This document shows positions 11,801-20,287 of a stretch of DNA of 64,000 nt, piece after piece. The position numbers and the translations under genes were made by a program. Under the pieces are notes generated by a model. The model was not told the origin of the DNA, did not search any database, and saw only the letters and a program-made list of their open reading frames with translations. Within the stretch, counting starts at the first letter, position 1. Every line of letters starts with the position of its first letter. The stretch comes from Nemopilema nomurai (Eukaryota > Cnidaria > Scyphozoa > Rhizostomeae > Rhizostomatidae): the NCBI GenBank assembly GCA_003864495.1, contig ML133389.1, forward strand, positions 1,054,001-1,118,000, given 5' to 3'.

Positions 11801-13212
11801 TGCAAGTTTGAAACCCCGCAAGCATGCTTTGTCACCTAAAACGGATTTAAAATTACCTCTGAATTTACTTTGATATTTAACACGAACGAAGTATTAGCCA
11901 ACAAATAAATGTATTTAGACTCTAGACATCTAGGTTTTTGCTTATGCCAGTAATAAGTGTTTCTCAAACGTTTGTTATTGTATGGGGAATCACATGAAAT
12001 TGCCGGTTATGTATAATAAGCAAAACCATTTGCTTTCTTGCTAGATTCGAGAAGGATATTCACTACATGCTTGGTGTCTACCCGAGCTTGTATTGGAAGA
12101 TAATGTGGAAGTATGTCGCGCCATTTCTATTGGTGAGCATCGTGGCTGCAAGTTTGTATGGGCTGATTTCAGAAACCATCGGATACGAAGCATGGAATGC
12201 TGTCGAGGTAAGTCAGTTGTCTTATAGCCAGTGACTTTTTGGGAGGGAGTTGCTGTTATAGGAATCCTTTTCAGATGAAGCCCTTGCTGTTAAGGGAATG
12301 CTCGTCAATAAAAGTCCTTGCTATCGTGGGATTCCTTATCAAATGAAGCCCTTGCTATCATGGGAATCTCGTCAAATGAAGCCCTTGCCATCATGGGAAT
12401 CTCGTCAAATGAAGCCCGTGCTATCATGGGAATAGTTTTCAGTTGAAGCCCTTGCTGATAAGGGAATGCTCGTCAAATGAAGCCATTGCTGTTATGGGAA
12501 TCTCGTCAAATGACGCCCTTATTATAATGGGAATCTCGTCAAATGAAGTCCTTGTTATAATGGGAATCTCGTCAAATGAAGTCCTTGCTACAACGAGGAC
12601 TCCCAACAAATGAGATAATTTACAGTACAAAGATGCCTTCCCGTACAAGGGGATCATGTTGGGGCTGTTGGGGATGTCTCCCAGCCATTGTTCAGTTTGC
12701 ATAGTCAACTAGGCCTTTTCCAGTTTGCCGAGATATGGACAGTGAAGGGCTTTAGGTTCGCCAACGAGTTACTTGGACACACTTGGCCTTGCTCTGTTGT
12801 TCTTTCAACCCACATAAAGTATAAATCGTGACGTCATCTCTGTGAGCTCTAACCCCTTTTGAACGCTTTTCACCGAATTTGCAAACTTCTTCTATTTTAC
12901 TTCTTCATTATGAAAATCAAGTTTCGTAACATAACGCTTTCTTAATCTTTCTTTTCACAGGCAAAGGTGATGGTAAACACACCCTATCCAGGTTGGGGTG
13001 AAGCCTTGTGCTTCATTCTCATCAGCGCCTCCGCCATTTTCATACCAATTGTTGCCGTGCTGAAGAAGTATGACCTGTTTAATATCAAGGACAAAGGACT
13101 CGATGAGCACACTATCCACATGCAGAAAGCGGGCGTTGAGCAGGAGCTCCACGTGAACCCTAAAAACATTACGTCATCCCTATCAACAGTCCCACTCACA
13201 GAATTTCAGTAA
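2844..13212 (+). CDS. SLC6 Na+/Cl- dependent amino-acid transporter, B0AT type (5' partial)
   Basis: Exons: 2844-3162, 3855-3990, 6466-6576, 6948-7157, 7385-7552, 7825-8023, 10152-10311, 12045-12207, 12961-13212. All junctions are GT-AG and in phase; together they give 571 codons plus stop. The protein begins inside TM2 (GAFLIPY..., ending FLELTIGQ), so the N-terminus and TM1 are upstream of the window. It continues through TM12. Family hallmarks are SYYWYRTTL in the second extracellular loop, [18 protein letters not shown] and SYNPINNN in the TM6 region, and MGSMIGTFE in TM8. The TM6 Ser and the TM7 N-C-G-T-S motif correspond to the chloride-site residues of eukaryotic SLC6 proteins. The sequence is closest by eye to the SLC6A15-A20 neutral/imino amino-acid group rather than monoamine or GABA carriers; substrate is inferred only. 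Exon 5 carries a Ser/Thr-rich loop with NST and NVT sequons. The plasma membrane is the expected site. Confidence 0.95.
3246..3395. repeat. 18-bp tandem array, about 9 copies
   Basis: The unit CTGCGGGAGTTCGGGGAT is repeated about nine times, almost without change, starting roughly 85 bp after the splice donor of the first visible SLC6 exon. Because 18 is a multiple of three, all frames that avoid stops stay open on both strands. The resulting ORFs are artefacts. Confidence 0.95.
4700..4980 (+). mobile_element. SINE-like element with tRNA-derived segment (copy 1)
   Basis: This segment shares its 3' part with the element at 48600-48870: the same tRNA-like block, the same preceding TAAATGGCTTGGCCTCGAG and the same trailing TTCCGCACTCTC. 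Within this copy the block about 4740-4830 is inverted relative to the other copy. It lies between two inverted arms (about 4706-4730 and 4831-4854) built on CCAAGCCATTTATCCGCACTG. It sits in SLC6 intron 2. Confidence 0.75.
4878..4950 (+). tRNA. tRNA-like sequence (SINE head, not a functional tRNA)
   Basis: The acceptor arms GACCCGA and TCGGGTC pair perfectly, and the D arm TAGCTCAGTTGGTAGAGC is canonical (A box). The anticodon arm has either a 9-nt loop or a 6-bp stem with an implausible ACA triplet. The T stem has two mismatches. A second 73-nt copy with the same flanks is at 48763. I read it as a tRNA-derived SINE segment. Confidence 0.6.
5401..5470 (-). mobile_element. tRNA-derived SINE segment, reverse strand
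   Basis: Read on the minus strand this has a pol III A box TGGCTCAGTGG (5450-5460) and a B box GGTTCGAGCCC (5406-5416) at tRNA-like spacing. The acceptor ends do not pair well, so it is not a working tRNA gene. It is unrelated by eye to the 4878 element and lies in the same intron. Confidence 0.65.
6165..6275. repeat. Degenerate ~10-bp repeat (TAATCCAGTG-like)
   Basis: Variants of TAATCCAGTG and CAATCTAGTG are repeated about ten times, just upstream of the 6466 exon in SLC6 intron 2. Confidence 0.75.
7252..7372 (+). repeat. Dispersed repeat family R-A, copy 1
   Basis: This segment (ACGTTTGCATACTCTGAG, then GTCGGACGAA, then AAGTATGC, ending near ACCACAAAGCAC) aligns by eye with 46110-46228 (GACGTTTACATACTCTGAG, GCGGACGAAG, AAGTATGC, CCGCAAAGCAC). 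A weaker relative may lie near 39390-39435. The family is unknown to me. It occupies intron sequence just before the 7385 exon. Confidence 0.7.
8205..8262. repeat. (AATC/AGTC)n tetranucleotide microsatellite
   Basis: Alternating AATC and AGTC tetramers run for about 58 bp in SLC6 intron 6. Confidence 0.9.
8531..8590 (+). repeat. Direct repeat, copy 1 of a ~60-bp pair
   Basis: A block beginning TTTGACATGTAATATATTCC and continuing through ACTCGAACGAAATAAC and ATTTACGGGGT is nearly identical to 10059-10118. The two copies are about 1.53 kb apart in the same intron. Confidence 0.9.
9175..9557. mobile_element. Non-autonomous element with CCGTAAA...TCGAATAAGCC ends and internal 18-bp array
   Basis: The left end reads GCCGTAAATCCTCGAATAAG. 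The right end carries inverted GGGCTTATTCGAGG followed by a G-rich run. An internal array of GGTGGGGGCTTATTCGAG is repeated about five times at 9219-9306. The layout parallels the element at 19729-20287: ends containing CCGTAAA plus an internal minisatellite related to the ends. Confidence 0.6.
10059..10118 (+). repeat. Direct repeat, copy 2 of a ~60-bp pair
   Basis: This is a near-identical copy of 8531-8590. It ends about 34 bp before the acceptor of the 10152 exon, so it occupies the region where the branch point would lie. Confidence 0.9.
10623..11039. mobile_element. MITE-like foldback element, family M (copy 1)
   Basis: The left end ACACGTTTTCTTTATAAGAA and the right end, which reads ACACGTTTCTTTATAAGAAA on the other strand, form terminal inverted repeats. 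CTAGTACTAAAAGTTT-type motifs repeat inside. Length is about 417 bp, with no coding capacity. A second member is at 28823-29231. It sits in SLC6 intron 7. Confidence 0.75.
11040..11320. repeat. Degenerate pentamer satellite (TGTTA/TGTCA)n
   Basis: Variants of TGTTATGTCATGT repeat over about 280 bp, directly abutting the foldback element. It is the reverse-complement type of the TAACA/TAACG array in the LHFPL2 intron at 32400-33140. Confidence 0.8.
12250..12605. repeat. ~33-bp tandem repeat
   Basis: The unit TCGTCAAATGAAGCCCTTGC plus TATCATGGGAATC is repeated about ten times with substitutions, in SLC6 intron 8 just after the donor at 12208. Confidence 0.9.
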
Positions 13213-13406
13213 GTAGGTGGCACTCCAATATCAAGGGGACTGGAGTTTTGTTCCTACTAAACCCTCGTCTTACAGCAGTTTATAGCCCCATGGCCTTCAA
13301 AGCAATTGTGGAACCGTTACCATTATTCCTAAGATTTATGAACAAGTAACATATCCCCCTCGTGTAAATTCACCTTTTCTGAATCTTTCATCCCGTTTTC
13401 CTGCAG
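13209..13406 (+). other. Possible 3'UTR intron of the SLC6 gene overlapping its stop codon
   Basis: The stop TAA (13210-13212) is embedded in CAGTAAGT, a good donor (GTAAGT at 13209). A good acceptor CTGCAG ends at 13406 and is followed by GTAAAATAAG. Joining CA to GTAA recreates CAG TAA, so the spliced and unspliced mRNAs would end with the same residue and the same stop. Confidence 0.4.
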
Positions 13407-13639
13407 GTAAAATAAGCACTTGGCATAAAAAGCAGGCGAGAGAAGAGACGTTAAAGGTGAAAATTAATAGTAATTTACCCGTTTTATACATAGCTAACTT
13501 GCAGCAAGTGGATAAATCCGCTGGGTTGGATACTCAATATGGGAACGAGGAAAGAGGATACTATGGGACATGCTAAGGTGAAACTGGCCACATCTAGGCC
13601 GGCCATATGTAGCACATTAATGGTTAGGCTCTGGGCGCC

Positions 13640-13855
13640 AGTTTTTAGTACGTCAAGTTTGTAACAGCATATTGGTACATCAAATTTGTGTCAAGGTTTT
13701 GGTACACCAAATTTGTGCAAAGATTTTTGTACAACGTGTTTGTGCCAAGATTTTGGTACATCAAATTTGTGCTAAGATTTTTGTACAGCATGTTTACGCC
13801 AAAATTTTGGTACATCAGATTTGTGCTAAGATTTTGGTACAAATTTAACACGCCA
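13640..13855. repeat. Degenerate ~33-bp repeat (GGTACATCAAATTTGTG...)
   Basis: A unit of the form GGTACATCAAATTTGTGC followed by AAGATTTTTGTAC recurs about six times downstream of the SLC6 stop. Confidence 0.85.
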
Positions 13856-16800
13856 ATTCCACTTTGTTGCGTTCAAGTTTATCCAGGGGTAACATCTTTG
13901 AGTCTATATTTTGAATATTGGTTAATGATTTTAGGGGACCGAACGGGGGCTGATTGGAGACTGAATTTGGCCTGTGATTTTTACGCGTTGTGTGCGATTG
14001 TTAAGTTTTAGAAATTTTGTGGGCTTTGTTGGGTTTTTATTATTGAACAGAAATCAAAATGGAGATATATGAATAGTTTGAGATAATCTGAATCCGATTC
14101 GGGTTTTGGCAAGTGAGAGGATGATAACTTTTCAGTCAGCGCGATTAAAAACATTCTCAAGTTCCTAATTGCAGGAGGAGGGGCTGGCATTATTTAAAAG
14201 ACCCTTAAATGGGGGTCATAATGAATTGAAATGCTTGAATTTTCCGAAATTTGTAATTAAAAAATGGGGGGATGACTTTTTGCATGAAGTTCATAACTGG
14301 GGGGTGGGGGGTAAATGAAAATGTCTATGCAGAAAAATGGAGTTTGACCCCCTCCCCTACAATTAGGAACTTGGGAGTACATAATTAGCTCGAAATAATG
14401 TTTTGTCAATTTTCTAATATTTTTATTAATACCATGTGGTTTTAACTGTGCTAGAGACATTCCTACGAAAATTGAACAATTCTATTTTCGTACTGTGTGT
14501 TTTGAGCCATGCTGTGCTGATTTCTCTTTGTTTACGAAGTTTCTTTAGTGGACCAAGCACCCTATAGAGCCATTTGTCCCAGACCAAAAGGTCAAATCAA
14601 AATTTTATGTATATTCTCTTCTCATCCGTTTTTCTCGCAATTGTAGCTTACGTATTACCTCACCTTTGACCTTTCCCACCCTCCGTCGGTGAGTTCTTGC
14701 TTTCTAGTTTTCCGTCGCTGTCATCTTTTCACTTTCTACGATATTAGATATATTCTGAAATTATGACCTCTGATCTATTCAGTCATTTAGGCGCTTTTTA
14801 TATCACATTACGCCTCTGCTTTTCTTCTGTGTATGACCTTTCATCCCATACGTATCCTCGAGTTCTCACTATGATTCGTGACCTTTGACCCTTGGTATCT
14901 TGACCCCTTGCTCTCCCTCAATTGATCTTTCCTCCCTGATTTATACGGCACTTATTCAATATACAGCAATTCTTTGCATTTAGCAAACCGGTCATATAAT
15001 CATGCTGAGTTATCATCGATCGTAAATTCTTGTAAATAAATGATGCAAATGCTGAACTGGGAGTTTTGGTTAACTCCCGTGTTCTTTTATCGTTTTGTTG
15101 TATAAGGACATTGTGAAATTGCTGGTTGAAATTCTTTAATAGTTGACACCCTGTACTATTTTCCAGAATGAACACCTTGTACTATCTTCCAGAAAGAACA
15201 CCCTGTACTTTTTTCCAGAATGAACACCCTGTAAGCATCCCTTTAAATACTACAGATGGTTTGCCCATGCGCAGTAGGTTTTCGCTGGGAGTTAAGATAC
15301 TCATTTGAACCTGACTAAAAGAATTACGCACTAGTCAAGGCGTCAACTTCAACGTCCTTTGTCACGTGTCAATACTATTCTCTTTCGCAGTGCATCGATT
15401 ACACAATGTTCGTGAATTCATTGTTATTCTAGTTTCAACGTTTGACTGCATTTAATGATGTGAAATTAGTCAGTCATTTTCGTAAGTTTTAAGCATGTAG
15501 ACATCAACTGATTTTAGCGACATTTATATCACAGATGTAGCTTTGATACATTTTCGCAGTGTTTTGCGGGATGATTTTCATGGTAAATTTTAAACTATCG
15601 CCCCAGTGTTTAGTGCTAATTCCAGATAAATCCAGTTTTCCCGGACAAGGTGGCATTTTTAAAGAAACTTTTTTATCATTATAAGTTTCAAGTGCTGCTA
15701 GCTCTAGGCAATTATGACGTCATGATGATCTTAATGTCGATTCCAGGCCATGTGATTTTATCAATTTTCGCTTGTTTTTATTAATGTATTATTGGATTTT
15801 AAATATTGCTAAATATAAATTTAGGAAGTCAAAAGAAGTCAGTTTAATAAGAAATGTTGACGTTATCGGATTTAGGTCTGTTTAACTGTAGCTTCATTGC
15901 ACCATCTTTTGAATCATCAATGATTAATTGACCCCAATTTATTAAAAAGATATTGAAATAAGACATAAGAAATCCTGAAATGAGAAATCCTGTTGCCTAT
16001 TACACTGAAATAAGTCAATAGCAAAAAGACGATCTCTCAAGAATTGAAAACTCTCTGTTTTTTCCTTCTTTGTATTAAAACAATTTGGGCCTCTGCTGTG
16101 CTTTGCAGTTTCCTTTTGGTATATCTGTTATAGATTGAAATATTACTCCTCTTTGCTGCTATCCCGATGATTCTGTGAGGTGACGTCACTTCCGTAATTA
16201 TGATGCCTTGGCAGTTTAGAAATTTGATGCCGTAACTAGAATCGCCAAAACCTTGTCCGTTGTTGATAAAACTCTATGTGGAAATAACTAGATAAGTAGA
16301 TTCTTTTGAACTTTCTGGTAAAGTCAGTTTAACAAAAAAGCGATGCGTGCTAGGTGACGTCACTTCCGGCAAAAAGCAGAGCACCTGCTCGTTTTTCTCG
16401 CTATATGACGTCACTCTGTGCGCATGCGCTTTGAAGATGTCTCGTGTACTGCTTCTAGTGTTTAAGGTATCTCGTGTTTGCATGTTTTGAAAATCAGTGC
16501 CTCGCTTTGTCAGGTTTTGCTGATATGTCAGTTTTTATTGTCAGCTTGGATATTTGTGAAGGAAGCCTGTTTCCAGAGGTTATTGCCATTCATCATCTCG
16601 CTCATTTTATTGTGAAAGCCCCTTTTACCTCGGAAAACCACGAATTAAAATTGATCCTAACTCTATCTCCGAAAATATGTATAAGTACTTCAAATTACCC
16701 CTCCCTCCCCCCGTGATTGATCAAACAAGCTTATTACAAGCAATATTATTGTGGCATTGAAGCCGGGAGTCACGTTGCCAAGTGAAGATGCAAACGGGAG

Positions 16801-18148
16801 TGTCAGATAGCAAACTTCCCTTGGCTTCAATCAGACACGTTCTTTGAAATGAGAAGAGGATTCGAAATCATATGAGCAACTGGCCGCCTTCTCCATTAGT
16901 ACAGGCTAAGGGTTAGGCGTGTTTGGTTTCGCTTATTAAAAAGATCGGGTATCGAAATATTAGTCTGAGTTTATCTGGGCAAATAATAAAGCCGGTTCCC
17001 TTAATGGTTAGGTCCAGCATGGATAATTCTAGGTGAGATTAATCGAGTCTAATTCTAATTAATCTAAGATTAATTACTAGGTGAAATTAATCTAAGTCGA
17101 GTCAACCAATCTTGTAAAAAGAGCACCGGTATTTAATTTCAGATCACCTTGTAAGGCTACCAGGATGTAATCCGAGATTATACGCATCTTTAGCGAGAAC
17201 TTTAGCTTTAGTTACTTCCAACCATTAGGCCTTCTCAGACAAAGTCAGTACGTTGTAAAACGGATCGACTCTTCCTTTTGCATCTTTTCCAGACAAGAAA
17301 GAAAGTCTTTCTTGTTACCCGTACTTGGTTGAAAGGAAGTCAAAATTCTGTCTCAATATAAGTTCTAAATAGTTTTCTTTCAGTGGCAACCTCTTGAAAT
17401 GGCCTTCCCTCCAATTTGATGTAGTCTCGTCATAACTGTTTTGATTCTAGTGACAACTTCTTGAAGTAGCTTTCCTGTCAGTTGGTCCTTGTACCCTTTT
17501 CTAGGACAATGTGATGTAGTAGGGAGTGTGCTTTTGTGTTGTTTTATTGTGATGGCCCGAAAAAGCCACGTGCCAGTTAAGAATCCTTGCTTCAGTTACA
17601 TAAACATGCTTCTAACAAATAAATTGAGTTTAATTATTGTTGTGCTTCCACCTGTAGTCATATTTCTGATAATGAAAACTTATTTTCACCTTTGACCCAT
17701 ATGTCTTGACCCTTGACCTCTACCGTTGTTGTTTATTGCATTGAATATCGTGATGTCACGAATGCTTTTGGGGTTTTGTTTTCGAACTAGACAGAGGACT
17801 GCGATATTTTGCGAGCGTTGCCAAACTTTTACATGTGGATTTTTAAAATGAATACTTTAAGAATGTGGTTGATTTATTTTCGGACACATGGTTCGCTTAT
17901 TAACAAACTTTCTGAATTGTTTTGTTTTAGCAATGAACCCTTGAGATTTTTTCTCGAAGTATAATAGACAATCACAGGAGGATCATTCACCTACGTCATC
18001 CTGAGTTGCAGTGATGCGTTGTGGGTTGAAATCTCGGGTTTGATCGTGATGGAATCAGATCCAACCATGCTTCCGGTTATCAAAATTACCAAACGCACGC
18101 ATCGCATGATATAGCAAGTGAATAATTGGCCAATTAAAAAACGGGATT
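13856..18148. other. Gene-poor stretch
   Basis: No exon of a recognised family is visible. Items noted are a ~26-bp repeat with ACCCTGTACTATTTTCCAGA at about 15150-15236, DR1-like TGACCTTTGACC motifs at 14661, 14879 and 17687-17720, and the promoter-like cluster at 16181-16438 listed separately. The rest is AT-rich sequence with frequent stops on both strands. Confidence 0.6.
16181..16438 (+). promoter_or_regulatory. CRE/ETS/NRF1 motif cluster, candidate TATA-less promoter
   Basis: TGACGTCACTTCCG is at 16181, TGACGTCACTTCCGG at 16355, TGACGTCA at 16406 and the NRF-1 palindrome TGCGCATGCGC at 16419-16429. Seven bases later ATG at 16436 opens ten codons (MSRVLLLVFK) ending at a plausible donor AAG|GTATCT. 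This combination is typical of animal housekeeping promoters. I could not find the following exons, so the transcript is hypothetical. An orphan lncRNA or repeat-borne motifs are alternatives. Confidence 0.4.
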
Positions 18149-18922
18149 AATGCACATAGAAATGTGAAGTGGTAATACAGTGCAGTTTAGGACTATATAC
18201 ATGATGTTTCGTCTTTATAACATTTTATACACAGAAGCCAGTTTTTTTTCAAAACGGCCTGTTTATTTTCTAATTTAAGGGCATTTATCAAGGCTAGATG
18301 CTGAAAAGTTTCTTAAAATATGGTTAATTAACATGTTGGCGCTTATTTTGAAAAACAGGAGTGAAACTGGGTATAATGACAATCAGGTCATAGTCAAGTT
18401 CATCAAATTTGCTACTGCTCGTGCAAATGTATTCAAAAATGACCGTTATCTTTTGGGATCCTCCTAAAGAAACATTCCCGAAATCAGGCTGACAATTTCA
18501 ATTTATGCACATAGAAATGTGAACTGGTAATTAGAGTGCAGTGAAAGACCATATAACAAATGATGTTTCGTTTTTATATCATTTTCTACAGAGATAACCG
18601 GTTTCTCAAAACAGCCTGTTTTGTTTATAGTTCAAAGGGCATTTATCAAGGAAAGAGGCTGAAATGTTTCCTAAAAGATGGTTAAGAGTGAAATAGGGTT
18701 AACAAGAGTGAAACTGGGTATGTTGTAAATACAGTGCTGTTTATTATAATCTGTGATTTCAGATCATAAATAATGTAAGTCCGTCAAATTTGCTTCTGCA
18801 TGAATTTATGCAAATGTTTATGAAAATGACCTTATCAAAAATTGTTCAAACACGATGAAGTATGTTGTATATTTGGGATTCTCCTATAAGAAACCTTCTT
18901 AAAATCAGGCTGACAATTTTCT
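18149..18922 (+). repeat. Diverged tandem duplication, two ~360-bp copies
   Basis: Paired landmarks recur in the same order: GCACATAGAAATGTGAA at about 18152 and 18506, GATGTTTCGT at about 18203 and 18563, GGGCATTTATCAAGG at about 18279 and 18637, GAGTGAAACTGGGTAT at about 18358 and 18705, and AATCAGGCTGACAATTT at about 18482 and 18903. It is non-coding. Confidence 0.8.
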
Positions 18923-19728
18923 TATCTTAGACCACCATTTTAAAAAGATATCAGCCTGAGGTTTCTTATAATGTGGTTTCTATTTTGCGGTCTCTTGCTG
19001 TATATTTCCAGCATGCTTGGTTCTCAAAGCCAATTTAACGTCTAAATTTGGATACGCATGCATGCATTTGAAATTGATATCACTCCTGAAGTAAGTCTAC
19101 GAATTAGTCTACCTAATGGGCTGGAAAAACAATTCTCTAGTCTTTTTAAGGATCGTTCTAGGATGCAAAACATAGCGTCGAAATTCTCTTTGACTCTGCC
19201 CGACGAATCCTCTCTGCAGAACTTAGTTTCGACTTTGTTCGACTCCCAAAGCATCAGACAGTCTGAAAACGATCGATATTGACATTCTTATGTCTTTTTG
19301 AAGCAAAGCTATCAATTATTCTGATTTAACCAGAAAATTTTCCTAAAAAGCTCAGCTAATGCGAGGTTAAAGCTCTGGGAACTTTGAAGCCTCTATAACT
19401 CTTGTTGAGGGTCCGTCAAAATGTTTGTTAATGACATAAATTTTGGGTTTAAAACACTCTTATCCTTCTTCTACAGAGTAACAATTCAGTCTGATTGAAT
19501 TCATAAGATTGTAGAATTGTAGACAGTCTTCAACTTGTGGTTCACCAATAGGGAATTTATTTGAAGCTTCCCGCAAGATTGAAAAGTAGGATGTAAAATG
19601 TACGGATCGAAGAGATTGCTGAACGGGAGAGTGAAAAAAAACAAGAATAAGAAATGATAAAGTTATCTAAAGTTTAAAATCCATTTACACTTCACTGATT
19701 CACCGTATCAAAGAGCAAGTTTGGCATA

Positions 19729-20287
19729 CCGTAAAAACTCTCAATTAAGACCACCTCTCAATTAAGACCTCCTCCCAATTAAGACCCCCTCCCAATGAAG
19801 ACCCCCTCCCAATTAAGACCCCTCTAAATTAGGACCTCCTCTCAATTAAGACCCCCTCCCAATTAAGACCCCCTCTAAATTAAGACCTCCTCTCAATTAA
19901 GACCCCTCCTAATTAAGACTCCTCTCAATTAAGACCCCCTCCAAATTAAGACCCCCTCCCAACTAAGACCCCTCTCAATTAAGACTTCCTCTCAATTAAG
20001 ACCCCCCTCTCAATTAAGACCCCCCTCTAAATTAAGACCCCCATTTTCATAAGAGTAAGATGACAGAGTAAAGTGCAATGATTTGGTGATAGCTCATGAA
20101 TTCCATGAGTTAACAATTAGATTTCAAACTAGAAAAGTACAGGGGAAAAAATCGTTTTTGTATCCTTGATCTCATTTTTTGAATAGGCCTCCACTCCAAT
20201 AAGCTCCCTCTCTATTAAGCCCCCTCTAGGACATCGAAAACTAAGTAAGCCCCTCCCCGGGGGACTTAATAGAGCTTTTACCGTAAT
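19729..20287. mobile_element. Non-autonomous element with ACCGTAAAA...ATTAAG inverted ends and internal minisatellite
   Basis: The left end is ATACCGTAAAAACTCTCAAT. The right end reads TTACGGTAAAAGCTCTATTA on the opposite strand, so the ends are inverted repeats. Between them a CTCTCAATTAAGACCCCCT unit of about 18 bp is repeated about fifteen times (19740-20043). It parallels the 9175-9557 element. Confidence 0.7.
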
